This document shows, piece by piece, positions 25,604-40,500 of a DNA stretch of 64,000 nt (the first letter of the stretch is position 1; every line of letters starts with the position of its first letter). Under the pieces are notes generated by a model. The model was not told where the DNA came from, searched no databases, and saw nothing but the letters and a program-made list of their open reading frames with translations. A program made the position numbers and the translations under genes. The stretch covers positions 107,871 to 171,870 of the forward strand of contig JTDE01000206.1 in the NCBI GenBank assembly GCA_014338405.1. The letters run 5' to 3'. The DNA is from Paragonimus skrjabini miyazakii. Taxonomy: Eukaryota; Platyhelminthes; Trematoda; Plagiorchiida; Troglotrematidae.

Positions 25604-28600
25604 CTTGGAATCATTCTGGATGATGATGTTTAATTTATATATCCCGTCCATATACATTCACTTTACCGAATTGTAATTTTTGAGTACGATCAAACTGATA
25701 ATCTGACTAACAGTTTCCAGTTGGATGTATGCTCGATTGTTACAGCTGATTGTCATCATATATTTGATGCACGTTTTAATTATACATTGTTAATTATGGA
25801 ACTTCAGGTTGACTAGACAACGTTATTTATGTGGTCTGAAAATTATGAACACAATGTGTTTCGTTGATACAATCAACGTTCCTAAAAAGCTGCTTACCGA
25901 AAATACTGACCCTAGCGGGTTGGAAGCAATGGTAAGAACTGTACCGCTTTTTCCATATATCGTTGAACCCGGTGACTGAAATGACAGACGGATTGGCCGA
26001 ATTGATTCACCAACTTGGAAAAGTACTTCACATTGCTCAAGTACACACCGCGTCAGCGACAGGCTAGTGCTAACCATTCTTGCATGCATGGTATCGTCTG
26101 AAAGTGTGTGCTGTTGGGTTTACTGAACGTGTGCCCGTATTTCGTTGTATTCTGCGTTCCTATGAATAATAGATCATGTCTGTCGGCAATTCGCTTCGCT
26201 GATTCCACGTTTGACATACGCGCCTGGTCTGAATTCAGAACGTGGTCATCCAGTCTACTCGGCTGACTCACATCTCAGCTGGGTCTGTCTGACAGGTTTG
26301 TACACAATTCTATCAGCATTCGACGACTGTACAAGTCGTACAGGGAGAGAAAGCACTTTTGAGCTCGTCATGCACATGTCAGGTCTCAAATTACAAACTA
26401 CTCATTTGTCCCTTCTTCAGAATGAGTTGATGGAATGAGAGAATATTGTGGACATGCATGCAGAAGATTCGCCCTGACGTATGGATACGTAGTTATACGT
26501 TCCTTAGCATGTTAAGTGTTGTTCATTTCCACCCTCACCACGTTTAAAATAGACGCATCACAACCGAACAAATTTCTGTGCTTGCTTTTAGATATATACA
26601 CCCACAAACTACATAGCCAGGTGAACATAAACTACAGAATAATTCAGACGTGCCTAGTGTATGCTCAATATAGAATTAGTCAACACTTCCGTATCAGATG
26701 GGTGAAGTCCATGTTTTAACCAACCGTCTGGGAAAGGACGTGTATAACTGATGAAATGAAGGGTTGCTAAATTTAAAGTTAACTGAGAAGTTTCATCTCG
26801 TTTTGATGTCTACTGTTAATTTTGAATAATGCTCAATTTGTAACGATCAACAATTTCATCTAAATTTCTACACAACGCATCCACTCTTAGTTCTCTGTTG
26901 GGATCGAATCACGTGCACGTTTACTGTTAGTTTATTTAAAACATTAAAGACTGTATATTAGTAATATTGACTGGATTTTAACTTATGCTAGTTACATTTG
27001 CATACAAATCGAAAATTGTTGACGGACACTGCGCATCGTGTAAACGATCGTTTTATTTCGATATTGCAGTTAGCTGTTATCCACAAGTGTCTACATTGAA
27101 CTGTCATATGCCTCCCGTTCACTGGGTCCTATCTCCATGACACACGATGTACGGTCGAGATTAGCTGACAAAGGTTACGATACTGGAGAGTTTATTGGCG
27201 TCCGGGGCGGCATGACTCAGGCCGGAGACCAAATCTTCACTTCCTGTCCACTTTGGGTGGGCTTGCTCAATCAATAGGCTACCAGCAGAATGCATGGGCA
27301 GTTCGGTGAAGCACATGCTTGAAAAGCAAACTTGCTCAAATGAACACAACCATAATGGTGATATCAGCTCGTAGTAAAGCATTCACACATGAAATATCAT
27401 GGGTATTCTGTTAAGCATAACTGTTTTGGGGCTGTACTGTGTTCACCACTTTGCAAACAACAGTTCCAACAGAAATATATCAGACTGCTGCACATCCCTG
27501 GTGCTGTCGATACAATATGGTAATAATACATTAAGGTATATTTATAAGAGAAATTATAATCCATCAGACATAATTCTCTGTTCACTTATAATTTATTGAT
27601 AACAGTGATGCACTATGCGTAAAACTATTCATCACACGTAGTAGTTCATGTGTCATGGATCGAGTGGACATTGATAACAATAGACGACACACATCACGCA
27701 ACAGACATATAATCATCCATCCACAGTGATGTTAGCAATACTTGTGTATTGTATATAAACACTTAACGCTGGTATAAGTCACCTTGTCAAAATGTCAATC
27801 TCATAAGTGGGATTTTTTTGGTTACAATTAATTCGTATGCTCAGTCCAAGTTGTTATGTTCTTTTTAGACAAAAATATTGTACCAACCTAGTAGGTCGCG
27901 TGGACGCCAGCTGCACTGAGAACCGGATACACACTATCGTTAAGTAGACATTGGAGTTTCCGGACCTACAGGTCAGTGGTCTGGGTATAAACGCATAGTA
28001 GTGCTACTGACATCGCAGTTTGAGCTTGTTCACATTTTACCATGATGCGGCGAACTGACAGTTAGAAGACGGCGCGACTCTAGATTTTTCAAAAATGCAA
28101 GTGGGCGTAGCAGAAGTTAGAGTAGTACGAGCAGAGTGAAAGAGATGTCAGGAAAATTCATCGTAGTAAGGTGCAAGCTGAATATATATCCTCTCTAACT
28201 ACAAGTTAAAAATCAGGTCCAGTGACATTCTGTTTAGTTCAGTGACAGTAACATTAGCCTTAATGTACCCGATACATGGAGATGTTCACAGTATGGTCTT
28301 CAGAAGTACGGATTGTAATAAAATCGACGCAAAAACGATAGCTCCACAATAATTGTATAGGTATCAATATTAAGCCCAAATGAAAAAGACCTAATGGTTA
28401 GTCAACAAGTAGAAGACATTTGCATTTAGAGGTCGGAAAGTGTCACGTTGTTCCTCGTGCCCACATGATGATAGTGAACCACCATTTTCCAACCAGTCAA
28501 CTCCCACATTCATATATCGCATATCACGAAGGCGTGGTTACTTTTTCGATCGACTAATTTTTTTAAGTGCATAACCGGCATAACCAATTTTAAACCTACA

Positions 28601-29256
28601 GGAAACCTGAAGATTATTGATTTGTTGAATACACCAACATGACAGTGAACGGACTAACGGCAGCTTTGCAACAAGCAAGGAGAACTACGGTCTCTAACAA
28701 GAAGTATGCTCATTTGAATCATTAAAAGTACCGAATCAAATTGATCAAACACCGCGTTTGACTTCCTTGCATCATTTTAGTGCACAAGATAGTCGTGGAA
28801 TTTTACTGGGGCTTTTTTTCACTTCCCTGTGTGGGTTATTTTGACAGAATTCAGCCTACTACCCTCTAATAAATGATTAATTAATAACAATGATAAATGA
28901 TAATAATTATACTGGAAAACACAGGATTATTTCAGAATTCACAATTAATTCGACACATCATCCGTAAGCTTACTCTGTTATTACTAGAGTTTGTGGAAAG
29001 GAGTGGTGTAACCGCACCACCGTAATTTTCTACGCTCAGCGGAGCCCAGAAAAGCATAAACGATTCTTCCGCATCGAAATCTCACATAGCAGTATTCTGA
29101 CTAGTGTAAGGTTAACATCGTTGAGAGTATGTGAGTTTAAAGACAAATAGGCGAACATATGTTTTCGATAATTCATCTTCAGGCCGGTACAATTGTACAA
29201 GGGGTCGATAGAGTTTGATGGAAATATTGGTCAGACTTATTATGGAGAAATTAGGC
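25604..29256. other. Non-coding stretch, nothing recognised
   Basis: AT-rich with only short frames (88 codons at most). No repeats or RNA motifs recognised. Confidence 0.5.
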
Positions 29257-29610
29257 AACTGATCAAACAGCTGGCGACAGCTTGATTGGTTTGTTACTTC
29301 ACGCCCGTCCATTGGTCAACGATCCGGTGGATTTGTGGCCTTGGTAGACGCAGTGCGTGAACAGACCGCTTTTGATGACATAACACCGGGTCTGGCAGCC
29401 TGATTCCGAAAGAACCAGCAGTACAGTGTTCTCATTCGGATTGGATTTGATGGGCTGCATGGCATACGATGTACCACTTGCAGTGACGCAAACAACACAA
29501 AGGGCCGTCTTTGCGCCTCCAGCGAATGGCCCCTGAAGTGGGCCTGCTTTTTGAAATATCCATAACCTAAGCCTATCCAGCCGGCAATCTGAGAAAAATA
29601 AACTATCCAT
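29257..29610. other. GC-richer island open on both strands (decayed repeat?)
   Basis: The minus strand has a 103-codon ATG frame (29299-29610). The plus strand is open in one frame from about 29257 to 29574 apart from a single TGA at about 29401-29403, with protein-like composition including a CTTCSD cysteine cluster. Having both strands open, in DNA richer in GC than its flanks, fits a decayed repetitive or transposon-derived coding segment. No domain is recognised and the coding strand cannot be decided from sequence alone. Confidence 0.3.
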
Positions 29611-32600
29611 CAGCTACTTCATGAACGTTGTTCACCTGCGTTTCTCTTTGAAAGGTCAGTCTATATACTATGAGTTGTGTCTGTTGCCTGAGGACACTAA
29701 CCAATTTATATGTAATAGCCTTATCTATGCAGCCCCTTTGCTATGGCAACACTCCATAATGGTATAGAACCTCAGACAAGTTTCGGAGATTTGGTAAATG
29801 TAGCACCAATAAACTAGCCCAGTATGTTAGTTACCCATTAGCCGTAACCCCAATTGTACTAACGCATGTACACACACTGTTCTTTAGAAGGTGTACATTA
29901 GCGTTCTTATCGAAAATGATCGCACAATGTGGCGTGAACCCTATTAGGTTTCCGTAAGACACTGAACTCTAAAAATGAAGTTGATACGCTTTGCAGGCTA
30001 TCCGTATAAATTGAATTATATACAAAGGCATTACGGAAAGAAACATCCTATATTGAAGAGGTCTAAATGAATGAGAAGCTCCTAATCAAGAAACATGGCA
30101 TGTTTAAGTGACCATAGTCAAAGTGATGAAATGAAGTTGACTATACTCACCACTAGAGCATCACTAGAGCGTCGCTGACCAAATACAAAAGTCCTGGAGC
30201 TTAATAATGAAATGCCCAAGGAATATGTGTAATCGTTCGCTTAACGCGAAAGTAAACAGATTTCGTTCATGAAAGATTAGATATAAGTGGCAACATCCTG
30301 GCGAAGTTGTGATTGTCAGCCAGTTCACATCAATGTTTGTACCCTTCTACTGACAAATTCTTCCATCAGTCAGCTACACCGGTTGACGCAAAAAATACAC
30401 TGATTTTTTTTCGATCACATTATTCTACTTACACTGATTTTTTAAAATTACATTTATATCACTACTGATGACCGCGGTGGACACAGAGGATTTTTCTGAA
30501 GAACCCAAATGTGTGCACGATTACTGTTATTTGCCAATATACGTCAATGGATATCACTGAAGGTGGCCCTCAGTACGCACGTCCGTTCTGTTTGCTACAG
30601 TAACATAAACTCACCTACTAAATGGAACAATTCATAAGGCAATGGTGCTGTTCATCTGGAACCAGCTCATTTTATTATGATGGAAAACCTATGTAGCAAC
30701 GGAACGCCCAAGAAGGTAGCAAGACTTGTATACTATAAAACAATGAGTGGCGGTTGCGTTAAGCACAATTAATATCCCAAAGCTCCAATAAATCGTCATT
30801 TTCACGCACCGAAATAAACACTTCATTTTGCCGAGGCAATTGCTATTAAACTATTGAAGCCGCCATTGTGTGTGCAAAAGGGACTGTTTATTAAATTGGC
30901 ACTAACTTGGTAGTGTTAGTGAATTTCTTCTTTTCCCCACACTTGGACAGAACACTCTCCGTATGTGACAATTTTATGCCTATTTTGTAATTTTCATTTC
31001 TGCAGTATGTAGTTGATAAGATGCAGCGAAATCATTTCAAACAAAGGTCGTGCAATATACCACTACTAGCTTATCACTCCAAATCCAATAAATTGCGTTG
31101 AAAATATTGTACTCAGCTTTTGAAAGGATCAAGAAAAGTTTGAGTTTCATCGTGAACAGCATTGTAAATTGGTCGGCTAATCGGTTGGACGCATGTCCTT
31201 CACAAAATGTTTGCGGTAGTTCATCCCTCACAGTCATAGAAAGAAATGCGTAGTACGGCACTGGATGACTAAGTGTTTATAGTCGATCACATGCGCCAAA
31301 GCGTCAATTCCGACCGTGGGGTTAGGACGCCAAACCAGAACGTTGTTCGTTACCTAGCGACAGTGAAAAAACTTCTACAATCCTTCATTTGTTTCATGTG
31401 TGGAAAAACGGTTTGCCTGTGTGTCTGTGATTGATTAAACCTGCCAACAAGTTTCTCCACAAAGTGGAACAACTTAATCAGAAAGCGCATATGAAATTTA
31501 AATGACGGCCAGTCTCTAAACCAAAGGCATAAATATCCAAATGCTGTGAGTTACTCTTCGAAAATTGATGTAACAGGGTTGTTGGAAATCCCACCTTAGT
31601 TGTGAGAACATATCAACTTTACTGATCTATCTGGAGTAATGGATGTGTATTTCCAGGTAATCTAACTTCCAGACAGTTGTGAGCAGGACACACACATTCA
31701 TTACAAGGCATGTTGTGTGAAGTGCTAGATGAGAGTTTTCTCAACAATTCTGAACCTGAAAACAATCCAGGTGACACTGGGTGCGATACCATTTTTTCAA
31801 ACCTTTGACTTATGATCACTTCATATCATAACTGAAAAGAATACAAAACCGAAAGATCAAACTATCATTGAAATTTCAATGTTCAATGAGATTGCAATAT
31901 AGGTTATCAGCCCACGTATATTATGTAATCAAAAGAACTCCGGTTTTTTACAGTCTACACATAAATGCCAGGTTACAAAAGTTCGACAAGAAAAGAGATC
32001 TATCAAAAACGAGCCATTCATAATGCAGCTTATAGTGATGACCGTCAAGAAAACCATCGAACACTTGGAAGCAATACTGTACACAGATTTGACAATTATG
32101 GGTCGAGTAATTCGTGTACAATTGATCATGTTCAGGGTGAATGTAAGTTGAATGTTGCTACCGATTCCAATACTCAAAGAAACATCTCGCCTTAGTGCAC
32201 TGACCGTTTAAGTGGTGGTTAGTCACAAATGATAAGACGTGTATTCACCTTTATAACTGAAACAAAACTGAAAGCAAGCAATTGGTTCTCCTCAGCTCGA
32301 AGATTTCAGACATCAGGCCATTATCAGTAAAATCAAGTTCATCATTTCCTACGATGCCGAGAATGTGTCGTTAAACGATTATGTATTATAGATACAACAG
32401 AAATAGTTGGTGTTGGTTTACATTGACGATTGTGCGAGTTACAAAGTAAAGTATTACAACTTGCTTGTAAAATTGCTCACTTCAGTCTATCTAATATAAA
32501 ATGAGGGAATGATGACAACGCGTTTATCTTTCTTTTCGTCTAGGTTCCACCTTACACCATTCGAGTGTCAAAGGCCACCAATCATTAATATATATCACAA

Positions 32601-34321
32601 ACAATGGCCCATTCGATTTGTTAGGCTGGTTCTGTTCCTTGTAACTTCTAATTGCTTCAAAAGACAATAAGACATTAGAATTGAAAGCTTTCACCTTTTG
32701 ACGCTGAAACAGATAAAAGTTGGACACATTGGTTGCAAATGCATGAAGACATCTTTCGTCTGGAAGGTTTTGGGCAAATTTGCGAATGCTACGCGAGATA
32801 CATCCCAGTTCGCAGGGAAATCGTTAGAAATAGTATTGATTTTCAGTAAATACATCGTTATATACGCACACATCAAGGTTTATAAAGTTTGAATCTTTGT
32901 TAATTTATTCGTGTCTAATATAAATGGATAAAAACTGCAGTTATCAAGAAGCATGGGTTTTGAGAGAGTTTTAGAAGGCTATAAAAAGATGTCAACATTA
33001 CTAGTCTGATGCATGCCGTATATGATTGAATAAATTATAGGCGAATGTCTATATTGGGCTGCGTAATTGTTAGTATTTTATACGATATTTACGAAGCGGA
33101 TGAAGATGGACTAACGGACTTGTATGACACAACGGCCTCTGGTTAGAATTTCCGTTTGTGTGTTTAAATTCAGCGCATTTCCGAAATCATCTGCTGAGCA
33201 CTTGCTCAAAGGCATGCATTGAAAGACATTGATAAGTTACCAAAGAGTTGCGTTATAACAAACTAAGTGAGATGGCAACAAATAAATTGAAACAACACAT
33301 TGAACAAATTGTGGTTTATCATGCTGCCAGATGAATTGCAGTCTCAACTATATGTCTGTGGTTCATATTGCCCAGTAAGCCGTGCAAAGAAGGTACATAC
33401 GCTATTGTTACGTAGCAACGTAATGTCGTCATGAACGATTAGCTTGGCGCTACTAGTGCGGACCTTCTACTCACTACTTTCAATCCAGCATCAAGTAGGA
33501 TTTAGTTTCGTTTTCAGCAAACATTATGTATTTGCCCACAGCTGTCATACCGGTTCTCCAGACCTGAGTGAAAAGTTTTCTAGTGCGTGATCTTGTCTAA
33601 ACCATCCCTCGTCGGGCAATTAAGATGTTTTGATTCAGTGGCGATCAGTTTTAGGCAAGGATAATATGAAATAACTCCTTCCGCATTTAGCAGAGCTACA
33701 GACCCGTACTCCAAGTACTTTTTATGGTTATGCATTTCTCTAGCTAGTCAAAAATGACTTCGGATCGCTTAATACAGGTTAGTCAGGCAAGAACAGAACA
33801 ACTGTTAACAGAACTCCAAAAGAATCTCACTCAGTTATGTTTCAGAACAACCAGGCCAATGCTGTCCAGTAGTTTTTGTTTTGTTTCGTACATAAAAAAA
33901 GCATGTCATGTCCTATTTTTGCCTATAAAATACCCTCTTAATCGCTACACATTTGCACATAATATGCTCGTTTTACTAAAAAATTTCGTATTGCTAACCA
34001 CCATTCCACATTAAGCTGATTCATATCGAGATACAACGAAAACACTCTGACGATGTTCATTTCCAGAACGGACATGTCTGTGTTAATTTAATCTGAAGTT
34101 CAGCAAACCTTTGTCATATGAGGTAGTCAGTCGAATCTTAAGAGCATAACACTTAAGTACATATGCCTAATTTTTGTCTACCTTCCGGGTTCAATTACAT
34201 TTGAATGATCATTAAGGATTGTTAGTTCATGATACCTCTTGACAGCAAACAGGAAATTAAAAATCATCCCTCTATCATTTTAATTTCCTCTTGTTGCCTG
34301 TGGTTGTGGTTTTATTTCAAG
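29611..34321. other. Non-coding stretch; weak exon-like start at 33754
   Basis: No gene recognised. At 33754 an ATG frame runs eight codons to CAG followed by GTTAGT, a strong splice-donor match, but it also continues open as an amphipathic segment (ARTEQLLTELQKNLTQL). Either could be chance. Confidence 0.4.
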
Positions 34322-34501
34322 TAAAACTTGAGCAAACGCCGCCCGTTTCGTCGAAGTGGACTGTCGTGGATGGCCCGTTTATTTCTTGGTTGGATGAGTC
34401 AACCACATATAACTGTCAGCACTCTATTCAGACCTGATCAGTTCACAACCAGTTTTATTCAGCCTGAAGTCCGGTCAAGTGAGGAGGTGATAAAACACTG
34501 A
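34322..34501 (+). other. Possible internal exon (unidentified)
   Basis: A T-rich tract ending in TTTATTTCAAG (34311-34321) is followed by GC-richer sequence that is open for 58 codons (34325-34498, stop 34499-34501). The product contains FRRSGLSWMARLFLGWM and ends in acidic EVRSSEEV. A GAG/GTGATA donor-like site lies near 34486. The composition shift and flanking splice-like signals are suggestive. A second frame is also open for about 38 codons, and the reading phase from the acceptor is awkward because TAA follows it at once in the longest frame. No homologue is recognised. Confidence 0.2.
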
Positions 34502-37500
34502 CATGACATTTAAGAGTTGGTTGTGTCTGTATTTATTCGGAGGAGCTCAGTAATACAACCGGAATAGTGGGTTAGGACAAGTATAATGATAGAACAAAAC
34601 ATAAGTGTAGAGATATTACTTCAATCGGTTTAAAAGATTATTCTGCGTCATAATGTGACACTAGTTAGTTACTAATCAGTCAGAATCAGTCTAATGACTT
34701 TTATGGATCAGACCACTTCTACCTGTTCCCCCAATATACGTCAAGTATACGGCAATACCTTACTGTAAATAATCATCTGGACCCAACAGAATTATTAGTA
34801 ACTCTCTCAAGGCTGGAAGTTAAAATAGTTTCAAGAAGAGCAAACTTAACTTAACTAGCTGAAGTGTTTTCACTAGGATGAACTGGTTGGATGTTGTTGA
34901 GTGTGGTGTATGACATGTTTCTAACATCGGGTTCTGCATCGGCGTTCAGATAAGGATTATGACAGCAGCACATTACATAATGGATTCTACTGGCAGCAAA
35001 ACTCGAATCTTACACCATTTTTCGAAACAGGATAGCTGAGAAGGCTATTGACAGCTGGCATAAACTGTGATGCTAGAGTAGTGTTGACAAGTACTCATTA
35101 CTAATGAGTATCACAATAGTCTAAGTTTTACTGAGTGTTTACTAACAACATCTTCACTTGTAAAATGGCAGGTCTGGTCACTAACTGTTTTTGGCGTAGT
35201 TACACTGTGTGATAAGTTTTTGACTAGTCATTTTTATGGGCTGTCTGAACAGCATAACGTTCCATTTGAAAGAAATCGCACTTCCAGATTGGTAACAATT
35301 CCAAATCGTCCTCTTTTGTGTTGAATAGCTTGAAAATTCAGTAGAAAGATTTCTTATAGTGGTCTTTTCTGATTCAGCTGTAATCACAGTGGCAAAATAA
35401 GGGCATACTACAGACAGTGCACAATCTAACTTTCTAGGAGAGTTGAGTTATTACCACATCTGAACATCCTTCTTGGAACAGAATGTTGGTGATGTTGACT
35501 TTCCCAATTAACGTTAATGATATGAATTTTCAGAAAAGTTGAGTCTTGTCTTTCCCCACTGGATGTGAAACAAATGGCTCTGCATTAAGTAGACAAGCAA
35601 ATAATCTATGCAAAATTGAGCAAGACATTAAATCTTAGAAACAGTTAAAGGCAGTAATCAAGTTAATAGATGGTATTTTGAAAAGATGACAATAATTCGT
35701 AGTACCGTTCAAGAAAAGAGAATGTGAAAAAATTTGAAACGTAAATGGTCCGTTCGTTGTTATCAGTTGGTGATGTGTAACTTACAGCCCTATAGGTTTA
35801 GCTCCTGGCAACGCAACAAGTTGGTGAACCCTACACTAATACATATTTCTCTCGAAGTGAGGGCGGGTGACTACTTCAATTTCTCGTGCCTTCTCGATTT
35901 ATAACCGTCAGTTCCATGAGAATTACTTGCTGGCTGACTTAGGTCATTTAATCAGTGTTAATTCCAAATATCGTGATTCTCTTTTCACTTATGGAGAAAA
36001 CACAGATTACTCTGTGCATGCTTAAGTAACCGACCTGCCGAAGGTCAGAAATGTATGATCAGTTTACATTACTGTTTTCTATCTGCAGGAAACAAACAAT
36101 ACCTACAACTTTCAGTTGTACTGACATAATCGAAAAACACTTTGGTACGAAGACGTTCTTACAGTGAGAACTTATGCAAAACTGACTGTATGAAACCTAA
36201 AGAAAGGATTCTTTAGACGCAATACTTAGGGTTAGACGTCCAAACAAATTTACGAAACGTCATTACGAACAGGATTCAGAAGTTTACCCTAAGTAATTTT
36301 GCGGAAGCAGACCTTCATCAACTGCATCACTGAAAAAGGTTACAGAATGCAAAATATGACTCGACTCTCGTCATTTTGTGACAAAAACATAAGTCTACAA
36401 CTCTCCACTGATGCTTTTTTGGAAAACTCTGCTTGTCATAACATCTACCTACCCGCCCGTAGCTGCCAGTACGTGTATATTAGCATCATCTTCCATAGCA
36501 AAACAAATCACAGTTGAATCAATCATTTTGTTCATCTTCGTATTACGGAACAACTACAACAAAGTGTTGACTTACACCGATCTTATCTTAGTCACGTGTA
36601 AATTGCCAGTTCATTGTTGGCAGAGGATGCTGATGAAATCTGTTAAGATGCCATGACTTTGAAGCTGTATGTCACATACTCTTACATAATTATACAGTCT
36701 TTTTTATCCACTTTTCTCTTATACAACTTACAATTTATGAGATGATCGCTTGTTGTTATCACAAGATGGTTTGAACAAGTAAAATGTTCACATTGTATGT
36801 TGCGTGTCCCCTAACAGTTTGAAATTGTTATTTCTTTTCACAACAGTTAAACATTTTGTAAACTGTATAAACGACAGACAAAATCTCAAGTGCGGTTCAC
36901 GCGAACTTTCTCAGATTAAAGGATGGAAGTATTTTGTGGATTGACTGTTGCATTTATTTCTTTGACTGGATGAAAATAAATATAATTACAAGCCAGGTCA
37001 ACTTTTATGGCCGGTAAACTAACACCACATTTATTGGAGTACTTACGTTTTGCTGAAAACTATTCTATATGTCCAAAGCATGGTATATTAAAACCGACCC
37101 TTAAACTAGAAGTGAACGTTTTGAAAATAACATTTTAAAAGAAATATAAAATAACGAAACTGCTAAACAGAGACCCGTATTAATAAACCTAATGTTTGTG
37201 CATGTTCAGAATGACTGATTGAATTGTAGGGGAAACTAGTTCATCTGTGAAAACACAACGAGATTTAGTTTGGCAGTTAGTTGAACTCTCACCGGTAACC
37301 CAACGGTAAGTATTAATGACATATGCATTATATCATAAGGAGTACGGATTACTTAATGACCTTGTTCACAAGTTTCCAGGCAATAAAGCATAACAAATTC
37401 TAGGTGATATAATGGGTCTATTATGGTTTGACACTGAAAGAATGTTGAACTCCGAATGCAGATGCAACAACCATAATCAGCATTCAATGTTGGAGAAACT

Positions 37501-40500
37501 AGACGCCAAATATAATACGAATGTTGTCGAAAAAACGTCACTGTTTTGTCTTATATATTTTTAGCCAGCGATAAAACTGAACTACTCAAGGCTTCAAGCA
37601 TTTCAGGAGTACTATGATCTATTTCGCACGAAAAGCAAACCAAAACTGCGTGGCGTTTAAGATCGTTAGGTTAACGCGTAATGAAACAACTGAAATGCGG
37701 AGCAGTAGGATTTTTAGTTGTCATCTCCATTATCACTATTGTGCTATCAGTATTTTAGGATTTATTCAGTTTACACAAAAAACTCTAACTTGTTATCGTT
37801 GAATCAACCTGAGAACTAAATTAGTAATTTTTTTACAAGTGGTACCGTGTATTCTGTTCTTTAGTTCCACGATTATAATATTTATTTTGTGACATGTTTA
37901 TACTTATGTAAATACCTAAAATTACACTTATGTGAGAAAGCTGAAATGTTACCTCTCCAGGTGCACAAAGCACCTTAGTGTTATGACCTGAATTATAAGA
38001 AATTGAATTTAACTATACATTAGTAGACCCGCTTTATACTGCTTTGTTCACGTTGTCAGAAGAATGAATCTTAGTGAAAACTGCTTCGAGCTTGCTTTCC
38101 TCTCTTCAAATATTAGATCGTTAGTGTTATTTGCTAAGAATGAACATTTATGTTTCATCGAGCGAATTACGCTTGGTGACTTTGTTGCCTATGCAGAAAC
38201 AATTATATTGGCAAAAAATAAGGAACTCTTGAAACCAGGGTCAACTGATTGAGAATTACATTGGCATAATCGGTAACGAGTGAGAGATATCGAAAGCAAA
38301 ACGCTACCTCGTCCGTTACAAAGCGTTTATCTGTCACCGCCATTATTGCATCACTCTGTACGTTTACATTCAACACCCACAAATTATGTACTATTTTGAG
38401 ACTATATTGAGCAGCTTCTGAAGGTCAGTCTTAAACAAGAAACAGTAATCATGTGTCAGCTTTTTCCCCCCACGAGGTTCACTATGAGCATTGATTATGA
38501 ACAATGTAGATTTGTATGTTCCATCATAAGAAATGTTATTTTCAGCTGCGAACCAATCACACCTTTATGATTGGTGAGTGCTTGAAGTGTATTCACATTT
38601 TACTGTTTGTCTGATCATTATTTTGTTTTAGTGATGCAGAAATCGGCTCGTTTTTAGGCTAAATGAATACGGTCGGATGTTTGAATGTTCTAAATCGATC
38701 AGATTTGGTTTAAGGTCTGTGGATTTGTTTCCAACAAGTTTTCTATAGGAAAACCTTGTCCAGATTTTAAATCCTGGTTGTAGCAAGCATATGTTTTAAT
38801 GATCAGTTTTATCACGGGCAGAACTTTAGTCTGGTGGTTTATCTGTAAAACCGCCTGCTCAGAAAATCCATCTGAATAAAAATCTGTGTTCAGATTAAGT
38901 GATGTTCAATATTGTATTAAAGCCAAAATTGTGCCGTGCAGTTTCCATGGTCGATTGAGCATTTTCCTATCTGTATATGGTTTCAAACAAACTAGTGTGA
39001 CATTGTTATTTACAAAGATATCCAAGGTAACCACACATGCAACAAACGGGATGTAGACAAGCGAGATAGTTCGTGATGAAATACGATGTGAAACTGTAAG
39101 CAGGTAAACATGTGATATAGCACATCTCTCCTTTAGTAACCGATAGTGGCCAAATTCAATACAGAGTCAAACAAATGAGAAAACACGAATTAGCCTATTA
39201 AAACGAGCCTAAAATACGGCAACATTTGAAGTAGTACACACAAGCAGACATTCTTTGACAGTCATTAATACAATCTTCGATTTGTTGCATCCAGTAGGCG
39301 AAAGTCATCCAGTAAGTTGAAGTTGTTGATGAAAAACTACAAGAATATTTTCAAAGTTAATTGTGGTTGTTCCACTGGGAGCAGGTGGCAAGCAGTAGCA
39401 TTTTTGTGGTAACTGCAATAAACCATTTCAATTGATATGTAGACTGTTTTCAACATATCATCTGTGTGTTCCGTTACAATTTCAGTGATACTTCCAGATT
39501 GTACCCAGAAGGTAGCTATGAGTGATGCGTTTCATTTCGAAGGACTAGACTCTGACTGTCTTGTCATCAATAGTCAATCGGCTGACAATTAAGAGTTCAA
39601 CATTATTACTCGTGATTCGAGTCTGTTCTAAACGAATTTAGCGAATTTCCACTAGACCTCTGCGAATCAGCATTTTTTCATCTTGACATATCATTTACTG
39701 GTAAACAGTGCTCATATTAACGGATTCAACAAAGCACAAAAAAAGCACATATAATACAACTAGTTACCAAGGGTTGACACAACGATGAAACGTCGAGGAT
39801 GTTCAACTTAAAGGGGTGCAAACGCAATCTATTAATCTCATTTTAGTTGAGTGAAGCTTTCACAGACAGTTTGAACAAAGTATGGCATTATAAGCCATCT
39901 TTTATTGCTTCTTTGTTGACTAATAAGCAATCACAAGAGCCAATTTGTAAGACCGGCTTTAAGTAAAATTGACCGGGTATTCTCAAGCCAAATAAAACCT
40001 ATCAACCTTTAATAGTGGAAACTGAAACACCTGGTGAATTTAGCAAATTAATTATCTTTTCCTATACCCTCATTCGGTTTCTTTTTGCTTCCATTTATCT
40101 GACAGGACCACACATATAGCCAGTGAGCTGATGACAAAGATAGTAGCAACGATGATGATGGTGAGCGTCTTTTTATGTCTGGCGCCAGGCTCAACACACA
40201 TACAGGTCGAATGAGACCGAGTCTAATCGGAATTGAAAATCAAACTGCGGACGTACACAAAGGCTGGACACTGATGTGGGTCAGAAAACCACTGTAAATC
40301 GAATCAGTGTTAACGACTGGCTACTACCACAAAGGAGGGGAGAGAAAAAGAGACCAGACTGTCAGAGGCGTATTATATCCACCTGAGTTTGTACAAATTA
40401 ACACAACCGCTCAAACCTATCGTAGATGTAATGAAATATTCCTCTTTTTCAGTAGTGTACTAGCGAAAGCTTCCCTCTCACCAAACGTCGCTCACCATTT

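Noticed and set aside
33754..34014. ATG frame with amphipathic start as a small gene
   Set aside because: The strong donor-like GTTAGT after eight codons and the AT-driven tail make the frame ambiguous; no family recognised.
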